A DNA stretch of 64,000 nt from Rostratula benghalensis. Lineage: Eukaryota; Chordata; Aves; Charadriiformes; Rostratulidae. This document shows, piece by piece, positions 1-12,846 of the stretch (the first letter of the stretch is position 1; every line of letters begins with the position of its first letter). The notes under the pieces were generated by a model that had not been told where the DNA came from, ran no database searches, and worked only from the letters and a program-made list of their open reading frames with translations. The stretch is taken from positions 391,203-455,202 of the forward strand of contig VXAI01000140.1 in assembly GCA_013399305.1 (NCBI GenBank). Direction: 5' to 3'. The translations under genes and the position numbers were made by a program.

Positions 1-151
1 GACTGAAGCTGTGATTCAGCCCCAGAAGACACAGATCTTGAGCCAATCTGAAGCTGGAGATTTCACTTCATCTGGCTTCTTTGGGAAAAGAACTGAATCC
101 ACACTGAGCCCAAATTTCTGGACTGATAAGGAATAGCATTTGCCTAACTAG

Positions 152-626
152 AGTCATAGAATCATAGAATCATAGAATGGTTTGGGTTGCAAGGGAACTT
201 AGAGATCATCCAGTTCCAACCCCCTGCCCTGGCCAGGGGCACCTCCCACCAGACCAGGTTGCTCAAAGCCCCGTCCAGCCTGGCCTTGAACCCCTCCAGG
301 GATGGGGCAGCCACAGCTTCTCTGGGCAACCTGGGACAGGGTCTCACCACCCTCACAGCAAAGAATTTCTTCCTAATGTCTAATCTCAGTCTCCCCTCTT
401 TCAGTTCAAAACTGTTCTCCCTCATCCTCTCCCTGACCAAGAGTCCCTTCCCAGCTTTCCTGGAGCCCCTTTAGGAACTGGAAGGGGCTCTAAAGTCTCC
501 CCAGAGCCTTCTCTTCTCCAGGCTGAACAACTCTCTCAGCCTGTCCTCACAGCAGAGGGGCTCCATCCCTCTGATCATCCTAGTGGACCCATTCCAATAG
601 GTCCATGTCCTTCCTGTGCTGAGGTC
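152..626 (-). repeat. CR1 LINE, 3' part, 5'-truncated
   Basis: The left edge carries three copies of the octamer related to CATAGAAT (reverse complement of ATTCTATG), the 3' terminus of avian CR1. It continues with the reverse complement of the CR1 3' UTR and ORF2 C-terminal coding tail (GGTTGCTCAAAG, GCAAAGAATTTCTTCCTAATGTC, CTCTTCTCCAGGCTGAACA). The element therefore lies on the minus strand and is truncated near 626, inside the ORF2 C-terminal region. The open frames on either strand here are readings of this repeat and not genes. Confidence 0.95.
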
Positions 627-3081
627 TTGCTGGAGGCTTATCATATACCAAGATACAGTGGCCTTTTTCTTCTTCAAAGCAGCTGGTCATGCCCGCAGGC
701 TTGGCTTGAGACCTTTGCTTTCTGTGACCCAACCAGAACACGATGGTCTTTAGTGGGACTGTGACTCTCGTATTGCAGAACAGCCCCTGCAGAGCCCTGA
801 CTTTCTCTGCAGTAGTACTTCCAAGCTCCAAGCTGCAGGCTGATACACCAGTTTTAAGGGTGTGATCAAATACAGAAGCAGGAGCCAAGGTTTGTATCTG
901 CATCAGGTGGCCTGGGCTTAACCCACTTAACTACATTGTCATCTTAGTTTTACATGGAGAATAATGTCACTTATTTTAATATATTACAACAGGGGGGCTC
1001 TACCAAGTTGAGCTGATGCTTGCAAAGTGCTCTTGAGGTTGTAAAGAATTTTAAGTGCAATTTTGCAAAGTTGTGTGCAGAACACGACAACGCAGGCTGC
1101 TCCTTACCTGGTCAAGAGCTGCTTCTATTCCCTCTTAAAACTTACAATTGAAGAAGTGGAGAAAAATAACTCTTCTCATTAGCAATAACAGTCATGTAAA
1201 ACAAAAAATACTTGTCTCACTAATTATGGGCATTGTGTTCCCAGTCTATTTGCTCTTGATCACCACTTCTTTTCAGTTACTCCTTGTACTGCTGCTACAT
1301 CTTGCTCAGCAAGTAGGACGGAAGCACAAGGGGTCCCGTACCTCCTACTGCTCATTTACATCTTTTTTTGCATAACCTTAGTGAGGCCTTTTCACCTTTC
1401 TTCCAGAGGATGATTAGGAATAATGAGGGATAATGCTAGAAGTCCAGTGATGGAAAGTCCTCTGTAATACTATTCTTTACAGGTATAGCATATCCTAAAA
1501 TAGGTGAGCCAGCAGTATTTTTCCATGGAGCTTTCTCTGTCCCAAAGGAAAAAAAATAAAAATGAAAATTAAAAAAAATTAAAAAAAAAACCCCAAAAAA
1601 CCCCCCCAATGAGCTAAATCTACCAAGCCACTTACTTAAACTGATATTATTTCCCTGTCATCCAAAGGACCAAGTGAAGACAAGATACCTCTGTGCTTAA
1701 GAAATGAAGCATTCCAAACTGGAAAGAATAAAAAAAATTGACAATTCCAACTGTCTTTTATTCATCTTGTTTGCAACCAGATTTCTTTAGAGCATCACAG
1801 TGACATTCAACGGACCAGTTGCGAAGTACGCATTTCCTTCAAGTGTCCAGCACAAACTATCTGGACCTGGAGCTGGGGCCAGCTGTTTGTTAGAAAGCCA
1901 AGCTTCAGGCAAAACAGCCTTCCAAGCTTCCACACTTGCTCCAATTTGCCAATTAAACATACAAAGCAATAATGGGGAAGGGGAACAAGGAGGGGGGGAA
2001 CCACAGTGTTGTTTTTTCCAGAAAATGTCAAAATAAGCCAGACATACGAGCCAGTGGAGCAACTTACGCCACATTATAATATGCAAAGAAGTGCCTGCCT
2101 CCTGATCCTGATAGTAATTTGTCATTATACCAAAGCCTCACTGGGTTTGTTTCCTTAAAGGGAGCCAGAAGTCTCATACACCACCCCCCACCTTTGAATA
2201 AATGTGGTCAGGCTGCCTATCAAGACATTTCAAGGGAAGGCCAAGATCCGCGCCTTGGAAAGCCAACAGTTTCTCTGTCTGTGTGGAAACCTAATGGATG
2301 CAACATAATGTGGAACAGATTGTCCCAGCAAAGAGCTGAACTACTGATCTCTCATACTGGCTAAAAGCAGCAAAAGCTCCTGCTCTGGAAGCACAGTGAG
2401 GGATAGCTCTCAGCCAACACAAGCAAGCAGCAGCGCTGCTGGGATGTCACTCCCCGTTTCACTGCCTGCCGTCTACCTGCCCCCAGAGGCAGCCACACAC
2501 CAGGCAGCCTAAAGACAGGCTTGTGAAAGACCTTCTACCTGCACCAAGAACACAGCCACTGAACATGACTTAAAAAAGAACAGTGCTGAGATCTGCTCAT
2601 TTTATCCATCTCTCTGCACTCTGAGGAATGTTTCTGGCAGGGGAAGGTGACTTAGTCAAGTTGGGTGTCAAAGCAATGTAGCTCAGGTCTCAGTGCAAGC
2701 TGATCTAACCTTAAGGAGAAGCCAACTCAGTATCTCAACCAGAGCTGGCCTGAAACAAAGTTGCCCTCCTCAACCCTCACTCTTCTAACACATAACCAAG
2801 ACCCCAGCGATGTGTGGGTTGTCTCTCTAACCTAAGACTTACTTAAATTCCCCATGCATTTACATGTAGAACTCAACTGTGATTGCAACCCTGTCCTCAA
2901 GCATCCAACCCCAAGGGTAAGGTTCCACAGCAGCTCGAGCTTGAGCCTGTTTTGATCCCATCTTCATATCTGTAACGCATAATCCAGCCTCCTTCCTTGC
3001 ACTGTCATTGGTGGTTATACATATGGACCAGTTTAAGGAGCCAGCCCAGCTGAAAATAACCCACACCAAACAGAGAAAAAG
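627..3081. other. non-coding interval, no gene recognised
   Basis: About 2.4 kb of mixed-composition DNA. No open frame resembles a known protein and no RNA gene is recognisable. The one distinctive feature is the A/C-rich low-complexity stretch at 1549-1608. Confidence 0.5.
1549..1608. repeat. A/C-rich low-complexity tract
   Basis: Runs of A broken by short T and C runs (A7, A8, A10, C4, A6, C7). This is ordinary low-complexity DNA, perhaps a decayed poly(A), with no recognisable retroelement attached. Confidence 0.8.
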
Positions 3082-3345
3082 ATTCCTAGAATGGTTCAGG
3101 TTGGAAGAGACCCTCCCACTAGCCAGGTTGCTCAAAGCTCCATCCGACCTGGCCTTGAACACCTCCAGGGATGGGGCAGCCACAGCTTCTCTGGGAAACC
3201 TGGGCCAGGGTCTTACCACCCTCATCACAAAGAATTTCTTCCTAATGTCTCACCTAAATCTCCCCTCTTTCAGTTTAAAAGCTTTACCCCTCCTCTCCCT
3301 GATGAAGAGTCCTTCCCCAGCTTTCCTGTAGGCCCCCTTTAAGAT
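3082..3345 (-). repeat. CR1 LINE fragment, internally deleted
   Basis: Starts with a degenerate 3' end (CTAGAATGGTTCAGGTTGG) and continues through the reverse complement of the CR1 3' UTR. It matches the copy at 152-626 nearly base for base from GGTTGCTCAAAG onward. Relative to that copy, roughly 50 bp are missing just after TTGGAAGAGACC. The terminal octamers are reduced to one. Confidence 0.93.
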
Positions 3346-6280
3346 TATTCCAACCCACCATCCTGTTTTAGACTATAGCAATGAAAAATTGTGATTAGTA
3401 GTTAGGAATATTGTTGAATATGCCAATAGGTTTGTTTTGTACTCTAAAACGGAAATCACTTCATTGCTTTGGCAGGACTGCACAGTGCTATTGTATATGC
3501 TTATTATAAAACCTCCAGCAAAGATACCTTTTTTACAAAAAAGTTTTCAGAGACTCTTAATCCTATCCTCTTGCCCCCAGCACTCTCTTTTTTCCCATCC
3601 CAAAATCTCATAGCTTTAATCAGCATAAAGAGTGAAACCTGACAGTAACTGGGTGAGCAGTTTTTAAGTCAAGGCTAAACTAATCTTAGAAGGGATTTGG
3701 TCATTTTTAAATACTTAAAGACTGCAACCACAAAATCAAAGTTTTGTGTTTCAGATACTTTTATGTACTGGTCTAACCAAAAACAGCTTTATATAAAAAT
3801 ACAGTGTTGCAAGTCAGCTCGCTTCCATAAAGAGAACTACCCCCTTAAGCTACTGCTAAAAGGTCATGTGGCCTGCAGGGACTTGCCCCCTTCTCTCGAA
3901 CACTCCCGTTAGCAGAATGGGAATGACCCAGCAACCCATAAACCTCTAAGCCCTTGAAATACCAGAGGCACCCAAGTCAAAGAATAAGAAAAGCCATTAA
4001 TTTGGTGTTCATTTCCCTTTTTTAGATGCTTAGTGTGAGCTGTTTCTGGACCTGGATCCTGCAAAAGCTCAAGCACAGGTTTAGGTTTACACACTGCATG
4101 GGGTTCCATTTACTTCAACGATTTGCAAACACTGGGAGGCCCTGGGACTTACAGACAAACTGGAAATCAGACTCCACTATCTCTTTAAAAAGGATCCCAT
4201 CTATCTGGAAAGCCCATTTGCATCTGGGGGGGTTGGGGCTGTTAACCTATTACAGTTACATTACACCATGATTAGTCCAACTGAAAGAAAACAGCAGGAA
4301 GAAAAAAAAAAAATAGCTCCTACTTCCTCTCCACTCCCAAGTTAGTTTATTATGTGCATTTGATGGCCCTTCACGAAGAGGCAGTAAGACCCTGAACCTG
4401 CAATGACCCCTGTTTCCACACAGAACATATGGACTTCAGTGCAGGGGTTTGCCTGGACAGGGCTCATTGTCAACTGAGACTCAAACATCCCCGAGCAAGC
4501 AGAAAAACAAAAACATATTTCAATATTACCCTTAAAGCAAAACAAACCAGAAAACCCCACCAAAAGTCTAGCAGATTTTGAATATTCTGTTCTATGAGAC
4601 ACTTCCCATCCCGTTGTGTTACAGCTGGAGACATGCCTGGAGGTGCTGGATGCTCTGTGGGGTCTGCACTGTTTCTGTGTAGCACCATCCTGCGGCATCC
4701 TGAGGTGTGTTTCTCAGCACCTTCAACTTTTTCTGCCAGAGCTGAGGGCACTCAGCCCCTCTCCGGATGGGACACAAAAACTAGTTTACTTTGATCTGAA
4801 GTGCTGGAAGTGTTTGTGATTCAATTTCATTTCACCAAATCCTCGAAATTCTCCATTCCCCTAACATTTGCAGTTTTGCTGAAAACCGTACATGTAGAAA
4901 TCACTAGCATAACACATCCCACTGAAGATGAAGTTAATTTACAGAATCTAGCCTTTAAAATACAAGGCTTTCACAACAAATGTGTTGCTATAGCAACAGA
5001 GTAAGCTTATGTGAACTTCAGGCATTCATATTCATAGAAACTCCTGAAGCAAGACTGACTGTTGGCCATAACATCCCCACTCTTGCCAAGTTTCAAATAG
5101 TGCATGAATTATGCCAAAAATAAATGGGTGTGACTAATACAAGCACACAGAACACCGAGGGAAAAAGAAACACCCAAGCTTTTGCCTCTAAGGCAACATT
5201 TGTTGATAGAAAAGATGGGCATTTGGAAAGCATGCCATTTCCTTCCCTCTATCTTTTTGCTTTACTTGCACTTCATAAAAGCCCCACATGCACATTTGCC
5301 TCCCATAAATTGTACGACTGCTGGTAATCGCACATCTTTGCAGTCTATAGAACAAATCTTTTTTTAAAGACTTGCTCCCTTTGTACTCCCCTGGTATTTA
5401 AGGAGCACGTGTGTGCTGGAGGAGGAAGTCAATCTGTTTTAACTCATACCCTTCTCTCTCACAGAGCTGCAAGCAATTCCTTTTGCAGCCCCTGAAAAAA
5501 AACATGCCCAGCCTTAGCCCATGACAAGCTCTGCAACACTGAGTCCATCTCTCTCACATCCTCTTCTTCTCATCTCAGCTCCGGATTCTAGCCCAGTTCA
5601 GGCTTTTCTGAGGGCCAGCCCTACATTTAACACACTGTACCCAAATCCAGAAACGTCCTGCTAATTACTGTAGTCACACTTCCTAATCCAACAAGCAGCA
5701 AACTTCACAGTAGTCTCTCAAGTGGAAGAGTCATCTAGCTATCTTCTGCGGGTCCTTCAGCTGGCAGATATTTCTTGATGAAAGATAGTCCTGCAAGGTA
5801 GCTGTTCCAACACGAATGGCAATCTAGACTAATTACATGGGATACACCCACTCTGACTCAGGAGATACCACAGAAGGAAAGGGAGGGAGGGAGGAAGGGG
5901 AAGGAGATGAAAAGAAACAGGAAAAGTAAGCACAGTAAGTCCTTAACTCATGTAAGGAACAGAAAAAAAGTTTCACACTTTCCACCATTTCCCATGGAAT
6001 AGAAAGGTTCTGCATGTTTTGGATTCCAAGAATTTATTCAAATCAAGATGCCACCCCTCTTTCTCTACCTGCACCAGCTCTGATTCCTAGGCTGTACACC
6101 AGCTCCATTTTTCATTCTGAATCAGCCAAAACCAACGTTTCCTTCTCAGAAGTCAGTAATTGCTCTTGGGTCTGAGGAACTGTATAAACGCTGAACAACA
6201 CCTTATTCAAAACAAATGTGAAGGCAGTGGAAGTGCCTCTCTGGCTGCCATTTCACCCCATGTTCCAACAAATGATTTTA
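3346..6280. other. non-coding interval, no gene recognised
   Basis: Nothing gene-like is recognised. Short low-complexity patches include an A run near 4304 and a GGGA/GGAA purine stretch near 5875-5910. Open frames are short and have no recognisable protein motifs. Confidence 0.5.
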
Positions 6281-6376
6281 GAATCACAGAATCATGGAAT
6301 GGTTAGAGTTGGAAGGGATCTTAAAGATCACTGAGTTCCAACTCCCCGTCGTGGGCCGGGACACCACCCACTAGCC
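6281..6376 (-). repeat. CR1 LINE, short 3' end
   Basis: About 95 bp matching only the CR1 terminus, read as reverse complement: an ATCACAGAATCATGGAATGG octamer pair, then GTTGGAAGGGATCTTAAAGA and the CCACTAG segment. Similarity stops near 6376, so it is a very short 5'-truncated insertion, as is common for CR1. Confidence 0.9.
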
Positions 6377-9300
6377 AGTCAGAGTCATTGACTCTCCCCA
6401 AATCCTGATTTTTGCTTAGTGATGGCATTATCCCAAACACATGTTGAGAGAGAAGAATGTGAAGGCATGGGAAGGTTCACGAGACCAAGGTGGACCACCA
6501 TGGAGCAGAGGTCTTGCAGCAGAAAAAACGTAAGGCCCATGGGATTAGCTTTACATGTTCCCTCAACATTCAGTCACCCTCTAGGATCAAGCATTAGACC
6601 CTGAACCCGTGATCCTTCACAGCGTGTCTGGGACAGAATGGTGGCCTCTGACAGGCTTCCTGTCAGGCATTGTGTCAACATACTTCCCATCCTTTCAAGA
6701 GTGATGGCATCCACAAAACTTCAGCTCAGCAATTAAGTTCCACGTGGACAGAATTTCATCCAGGCCTTAAGACGGTCACCTCTTATCCATCACAAGTTTA
6801 TTTGCACAGTTATTTTTCATCTATCTTGATAGTAAATGGATTTCAAGTGATTTGCATAGTTGTTCATTCCAGATTCTGTAGAGAAACTGATAAAAGTCAG
6901 CCAGATCCACAACTGAATGTTCCATCTCCTCAGGAACAAGAATCAGCCCAATGGGAAAAATTAAGTAAGAAACAACTTGTTGTAACACGGTTGCTTCAGG
7001 ACCAGCCACTTGGCTGGGTTTCCTTGCATGTGTCCTAGTTTTGGTGGAGGTTGTACTGATGTAGACACTAGGCTGCATTTATTGTTTGCTGCTGCACCAA
7101 AATAAAAGGAGGCTGCCTAGGTGTTGGCTGGTAATTATAGTATCTTCTGTTAAGATGGCTACAAACGTTCAAGAATGAAAAGCTGTGAAATACAATAGGT
7201 CCTGGTGAATAAGGAAGACAAGAACACAACTCACTGATCCATTTTCACAGTCCATCAATAAATCTGCTTGTGCACGATAGAGACAGCTCTTTCCAGGAGC
7301 TAGGCCTGGAAGCTGCAAGATCTTGTGTGAAGTACGAAAACAACAAAAAATAAGAGGGAGAGGAAGAAGCTGAGAAATCACAGAAGCTACTCATGGCTCA
7401 TGGATTATTTAGGAACACCTGTGTTACCTGAACACTTGACCTTGCTTTGCCCTGGATAATTCAAAATACTAGCATCAAGTCACCACTTGCCAGGAAAATC
7501 ATATTGGGTTACTCACCACCACATGAGATGGGCCTGCCTCCAAACAGTGCAGATTCAACCAATGCTGAAAATTGCACGTATTCCTAAGCCCTTGCCAATT
7601 GACTGCCTATTTCCCGGCCATAAGGGTTTTGGTAGCTTGCCCTCCAGCCTTGCTGCTAACAACACTCACCTGAACACAACAATCTCTCTTCTGAGCATGC
7701 TGGGGCACCAGCAGACACTGCAAAGACAGGTCTGTGCCCAAGGCCTTGCTCAGAGCTCTTAGAAAGGCTTACTTTGGCTAATGTGGGCCTTGGGTCAACC
7801 TCCACTCCCTCCTATCAGGCTACAATAGCCAGCAGCACGTTGAGGAACCAAGATATGAACTCGCTTACTAGATTTTACACCACCCATCACAGTTTTCTTA
7901 CCCTTGGTTTACCCTCTCATCTCATTCTGAAATGCTGGTTAAGGTTTTTGCTTCTTTGTTTCACAATAACCTTTTGGTCTCAGCTGATGCCTTCTTGCAC
8001 TCTCACAGATCACTTTCACTCCCAGCATAGCATGGTACCACACGAACATATTTTCTTCTCAGAGTTTTAGTAAAGGGCTTCTGCAGGGTGCCAAACTGCA
8101 ATCCCTCAGGCTTTAAAACATCTATGCTTTCAGTACTTGAATGCCAGCACCCTGGGCACAATGTGGACAGTCCCTGCAAAGGAACTTTCTTTTATTTCTA
8201 CCTGTTAAACATTTTGGAGGCCCTCTACCCTTTGGCAGAAATACTGAACTACTGGAAAGCAGAAGCAAATTCCTGTAGCTTCATTCTAATAGTAGCTAAG
8301 GCTGGGTTGGCAAGCACAAGTAGTATGCATTGCCTTTAAATTGATTAACTCTGCTCTTTGGAGAAGCATGCAAGTGAGCTTTGGCAGAACAGGAATTAGG
8401 ATTTCAGAGCAGTTGTCCTATAATAGTAGTTTAGCTTAAAGAATTACAGGTGTTCCAGATGTAGGCCAGCATGTTCAAACTGGAATTCTTAATACCAATT
8501 ACCAGAACTGCTCAGGACTTGTATCTCTGCCTTTCCTTGGGAGTTGTGATTAGCTGACTTCACTGGAAACCTGAGCTTTTGTCCCAGTCAAGCTCTCTTT
8601 TCCATTTCTTCCCTCTAGAACAGATAGATTTATTTCTACCTCTTTTAACTTGTTACACTTCTTACTCTTTTCTGGAAGAAAAAATATTGGCTATTTCTAG
8701 CCTGCAGTTTTTTGGAGGAAAAAAAATACTCATTTCAGGCCAAAAAAAAAGCATGTAAGTCAATTTCTAGCTGTTATAGCGAGAAAGCCATTGTTCTGCT
8801 GTGAACAATGAAAGGACAATCTCTGCAAAAGCACAGGATGTTCTGGACATTGCCACCACACTGCCCACCACCTACCCAGCTGAGTCAGAAGCAGCCTAAG
8901 CAAGCACAGTAGTCTGGGACGGGTACTACCAGGCCCAGCTACCCCAAGAGGAGACAGATTTGGGTTCGAGTGCCTCAAGACTGCCCTTTGCTTCCAAAGG
9001 TCCTTTGACACTTTGCTCCCAGGTAAGTGCCCAAATACTTCTGGGAATTGAGGAGTCCTCTGCAAATTTGCAGTGTCGGAAGTATGAGAGACAAAGGACA
9101 TGCTATTGCTCAGGGCTTCCCATTTTTAGGCTCACAGGATCCAAAAGGCTGGTTTTGGTTGAGACCACACTGACCTCATCATGAAGTACCTGGGGACAAT
9201 GGAAAAGACTCCCACAAATGTTGATGGATGTGAAACAGAGCCACTGATCAAGTGTTCGTAGATGACTCCTATTACTCACACTAAAGGAGCTGAACTACTT

Positions 9301-11859
9301 CTAAAAGACAGGAAAGAAACTAGATTCCTAAGTATTATTTTAAATAACTCCAGTGCTTTAAGTAAGTGCACTGAGCATCTATTGAAGTGTCAGGTTCAGA
9401 ATGACTCTTCTCTTGGTAAGTGAAAGCTTCAGTTTTCCTGGTAGCAAGATGGAGATCTGGTGCATAGAGATGAAAAACATTTCTCTCATTTATTTCAATG
9501 GGTCTGCCTGGAGACCCAAATCTTAAGCACATGCTTATGTACTTGATTGAACACAGAAAGGACTTAAGCACATGTTTAAGTGTTTTGATGAGTGTTGCCA
9601 TATGAATTTCAACATGGATTTACAGATCTATGGCTTGACTGACAGACTCAACCCTTTCAAACATATATTATCTAATTAGTGCCTGAAGGGAAAGGCCTAG
9701 ATATAGAACATTTGTCTTTTAGCACACATCTCACGCAGCATTTCATGATGTCTTGACACTTATTAACTGCATTCAGTTTGAATATAAACACTGTCACATG
9801 ATCCTTAATCGAGAATTGGCTGAAATACCATAAACAAAGGATTACAAGCAGAGAGTTGGGAGGATGTATCTCAGGGAATGCCATGGGGAATTTTGGTTGT
9901 GTCCAGTCTTGTCCTCAAACAATAAGGAAAATAGAATTAAAAACAAGCCAGAGTTTGCAGATGGTAGAAAAGGAGGAGCTAGAAAAACAGAGTACCTAGA
10001 AATGTTTGAAAATTGATGGAAAAAAATAAAGGAAGAGTTATAATGGAAATTAAGAAAGAAATTTCTATCTTCTTCCTCTGAGCTGAAAAAGAGACAATAT
10101 TCTCGACAACTTTTATCCAAAGAGTTAAAAAAAAAAATGCACAGATGATCCAAAATATGCATAGAGCAATAGTAGAGACAGTATCACAATATCATACAGA
10201 GCAGTAAGAGTGAGATACCATCTCCAGGAAGAAAGGTAGAGGAAGAAGGTGTCTGTAAAACTACCACATCTTCTGGAAAAACCCTAACAGCAGCAATGGC
10301 TCCAGTATAAATCCCTTTCCTGCCTCCCCTCTGTCTGCTTCCCTTCTTCCCCAAGGCTGTTCCAGCTTTGCCATCTCCAGGTTTATGGACTTCAGTCATC
10401 CCAACTCTTGTTACAAGTTGAGACTTGTGACAGAGGCAAGATAGACCACTGTTCCTAGCTTGTCGTGACATCTAGGAAATTCTTTCCTTGCTCAAGCAAT
10501 CACAGCCTGGGACCAGGAGGTGACTGCCACCAGCAGGCAGCAGCAGATGTGGATGACACAGAAGCACTCCTGGGTTTTAAAGTCTCCTAGAGGCATGTAT
10601 GACTTTGCATGCGTTCACAAGAGCATGGAAGCTCCTATGAGATTGCAGGACAAGAGCCTAACCTTGCACTGGAAACTAAGAGGAGGACTGCAAACTCTGG
10701 TACCTTCTTTCTGATTGAAATATGTTCTACCCTTCAGCTAAGAGGAAGCAAAATGCTGGAGCCTGTATTCTGTATTTGAAGAGTTGCAAGAAGTCAGCTC
10801 AAAGGCATTTTTTCACATTAGTTTGGCATTTGCTAAAAGCCACTACAGTTGTATTTATACTATATCATTTTTCAGATGACCAGAAGACTTATTTTCATCT
10901 GCCTGTCAATTAATTCATTTATCATTTGAACTTTTCCTTTAAGTTAAAGTGTTCCCTCATAACTTTCATACCACTGTAAATTTTTACCATGTGGAGGAAT
11001 CAAGCAAAATTCATCAGAGCTTTCCATCAATGTAAGATATATGTAGATACATAGAGAGAAATTTATGAAGGAAGTGCAGCAATGGTATTAAATTTCAGAG
11101 CAAAATCATTTATTCTGCCTAACAATGAAGCTGCTATCTAGAAACACGACTGATTATTCATAATACTACTCACTGCTATTACCAGAACTCTTTACAGCCC
11201 CCAATAAGCTTTTATCCAACATGTTTAACATGCCAAAGTCAATTTGCGTTTCCACATGTATATTTCATAACTTTACTTAAGTATACAACCAGACACCCAA
11301 GTATTAAATAGAGTATACATTTGTTTGTATTTATTTAATATTGCCCTAGCTCTTGGCAACTTTAAAAGAACACACATCTTAGAAATAACTGAGGTTTCTT
11401 TATGAAAAGATCTGCCTTGAAAAGTTATGCTTTTTCTAAGCAGCTCGTTGGTAGAAGGTTACTTTTTTAGAGTGGGAAGAAATATTGTGTAATTATATAT
11501 CTTTATAGTTACATATTGCAATATCCAGTATAATTTACATAGCTAGAGTAACAAAGGTCAAGGATATTTCCCCTAACAAACACCAAGCAACGTGAAATCC
11601 AGATAACATGAGAAATAAGAGGTACACCAGGGAGCCCACAGCAGACAAAATGACCCCACAGACTCAGCTCACATCCAGCAGCCCCCCTGGCCCCTACAAA
11701 AACACCAGTCCCAAGGCAGCTACTGGCATCGCTGACAACACATAGTGCACTTGGAGCTACTTACTTGGAGTTCAAGTAAAGCAACAGTATGTAGACATGG
11801 AGCAGTCAGTGCTGAATCAGCCTTTTCAGCCCCACTGACACAGAGGTATGCTGTCTGCA
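6377..11859. other. non-coding interval, no gene recognised
   Basis: About 5.5 kb without a supportable exon. The section near 10,900-11,550 is notably AT-rich. An old repeat with two internal units lies near 9470-9600 and is listed separately. Confidence 0.5.
9470..9600. repeat. ancient repeat with two 41-bp units
   Basis: The word CTTAAGCACATG followed by (C/T)TTA(T/A)GT occurs at 9522 and again at 9563, a 41-bp period. It is preceded by TTTCAATGGGTCTGCC near 9494. This arrangement resembles an old dispersed repeat common in sauropsid genomes, in which TTAAGCACATGCTTAAGT units follow a 'TTCAATGGG' stretch. The family name is not certain; the two-unit structure is visible directly. Confidence 0.5.
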
Positions 11860-12382
11860 GATCTATCTTGGAGCACTGTGTCTGGTTCTGGGCTCCCAGG
11901 TTCAAGAAGGACAGGGAACTGCTGGAGAGAGTACAGCAAAAAGCTACAAAGATGATGAGGGGATTAGAACATCTCTCTTGCGATGAAACGCTGACGAACC
12001 TGGGTCTTTTTAGTCTGTAGAAGAGAAGGCTGAGGGGGGATCTCATCAATGCTTACAAATACTTCAAGGGTGGGTGTCAGGAGGATGGGGCCAGTCTTTT
12101 TTCAGTGGTGCCCAGTGACAGGACAAGAGGTAACAGGCACACATGTGAACATGGGAAGTTCCATTTAACCATGGGGAGGAACTTCTTTCCTTTGAGGGTG
12201 ACAGAGCCCTGGAATAGGCTGCCCAGAGAGGTGGTTGGAGTCTCCATCTCTGGAGATATTTCAAACCCACCTGGACACATTCCTGTGCAGTCTTCTCTGG
12301 GTGGACCTGCTCTGGCAGGGGGTTAGACTAGATGATCTCCAGAGATCTCTTCCAACCCCATATTTTTCTGTGATTCTGTGAT
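11860..12382 (+). repeat. CR1 LINE, 3' part of ORF2 plus 3' UTR
   Basis: Begins at ATCTTGGAGCACTGTGTCTGG. It runs through the ORF2 tail (TTCAAGAAGGACAGGGAACT, GGTGCCCAGTGACAGGACAA, AGGAACTTCTTTCCTTTGAG) to TTCCAACCCCATATTTTTCTGTGATTCTGTG. The terminal octamer is ATTCTGTG, which separates this subfamily from the ATTCTATG copies in the same window. The frame encoding the C-terminal protein tail is interrupted, so it is a dead copy. Confidence 0.95.
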
Positions 12383-12616
12383 CAGGTAACTTCTCAAGGG
12401 CTGCTTAAGAGCAATACCTCCACTACTGGCACCAAGCTGCTCCTGGAAGACATGTAACTATTCTCACTCCTGCACCTGAGCAAATACACCCTATGTCTCT
12501 GCAGAGGGCAAATTCAGGTTGCCCTACACCCATGGCTCAGGTATAAGCCATGAGCCAGACAGGCACTCACAGAACCCAGACAGCATCCTACAGGTAGCTT
12601 CATCTGCTCAAGGAGC

Positions 12617-12846
12617 ACATTAGACATTAGGAAGAAACTCTTTGTTGTAAGGGTGGTGAGACACCAGCTGGCCTAGGTTGTCCAGAGAAGCTGTGGCTGC
12701 CCCATCCCTGGAGGTGTTAAAGGCCAGGCTGGAGGGGGCTTTGAGCAACCTGGTCAGGTGGGAGGTGTCCCTGCCCAGGGCAGGGGCATGGAACTAGAAG
12801 ATCCTTAAGGTCCCTTCCAACCAGAACTATTACATGGTTCTATGAA
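12617..12846 (+). repeat. CR1 LINE, short 3' part
   Basis: Starts at ACATTAGACATTAGGAAGAA and runs to TACATGGTTCTATGA, covering only the last ~230 bp of CR1. It is the sense-strand counterpart of the 152-626 copy and belongs to the ATTCTATG-type group. It lies 234 bp after the preceding CR1, in the same orientation but from a different subgroup, so the two are separate insertions. Confidence 0.93.
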
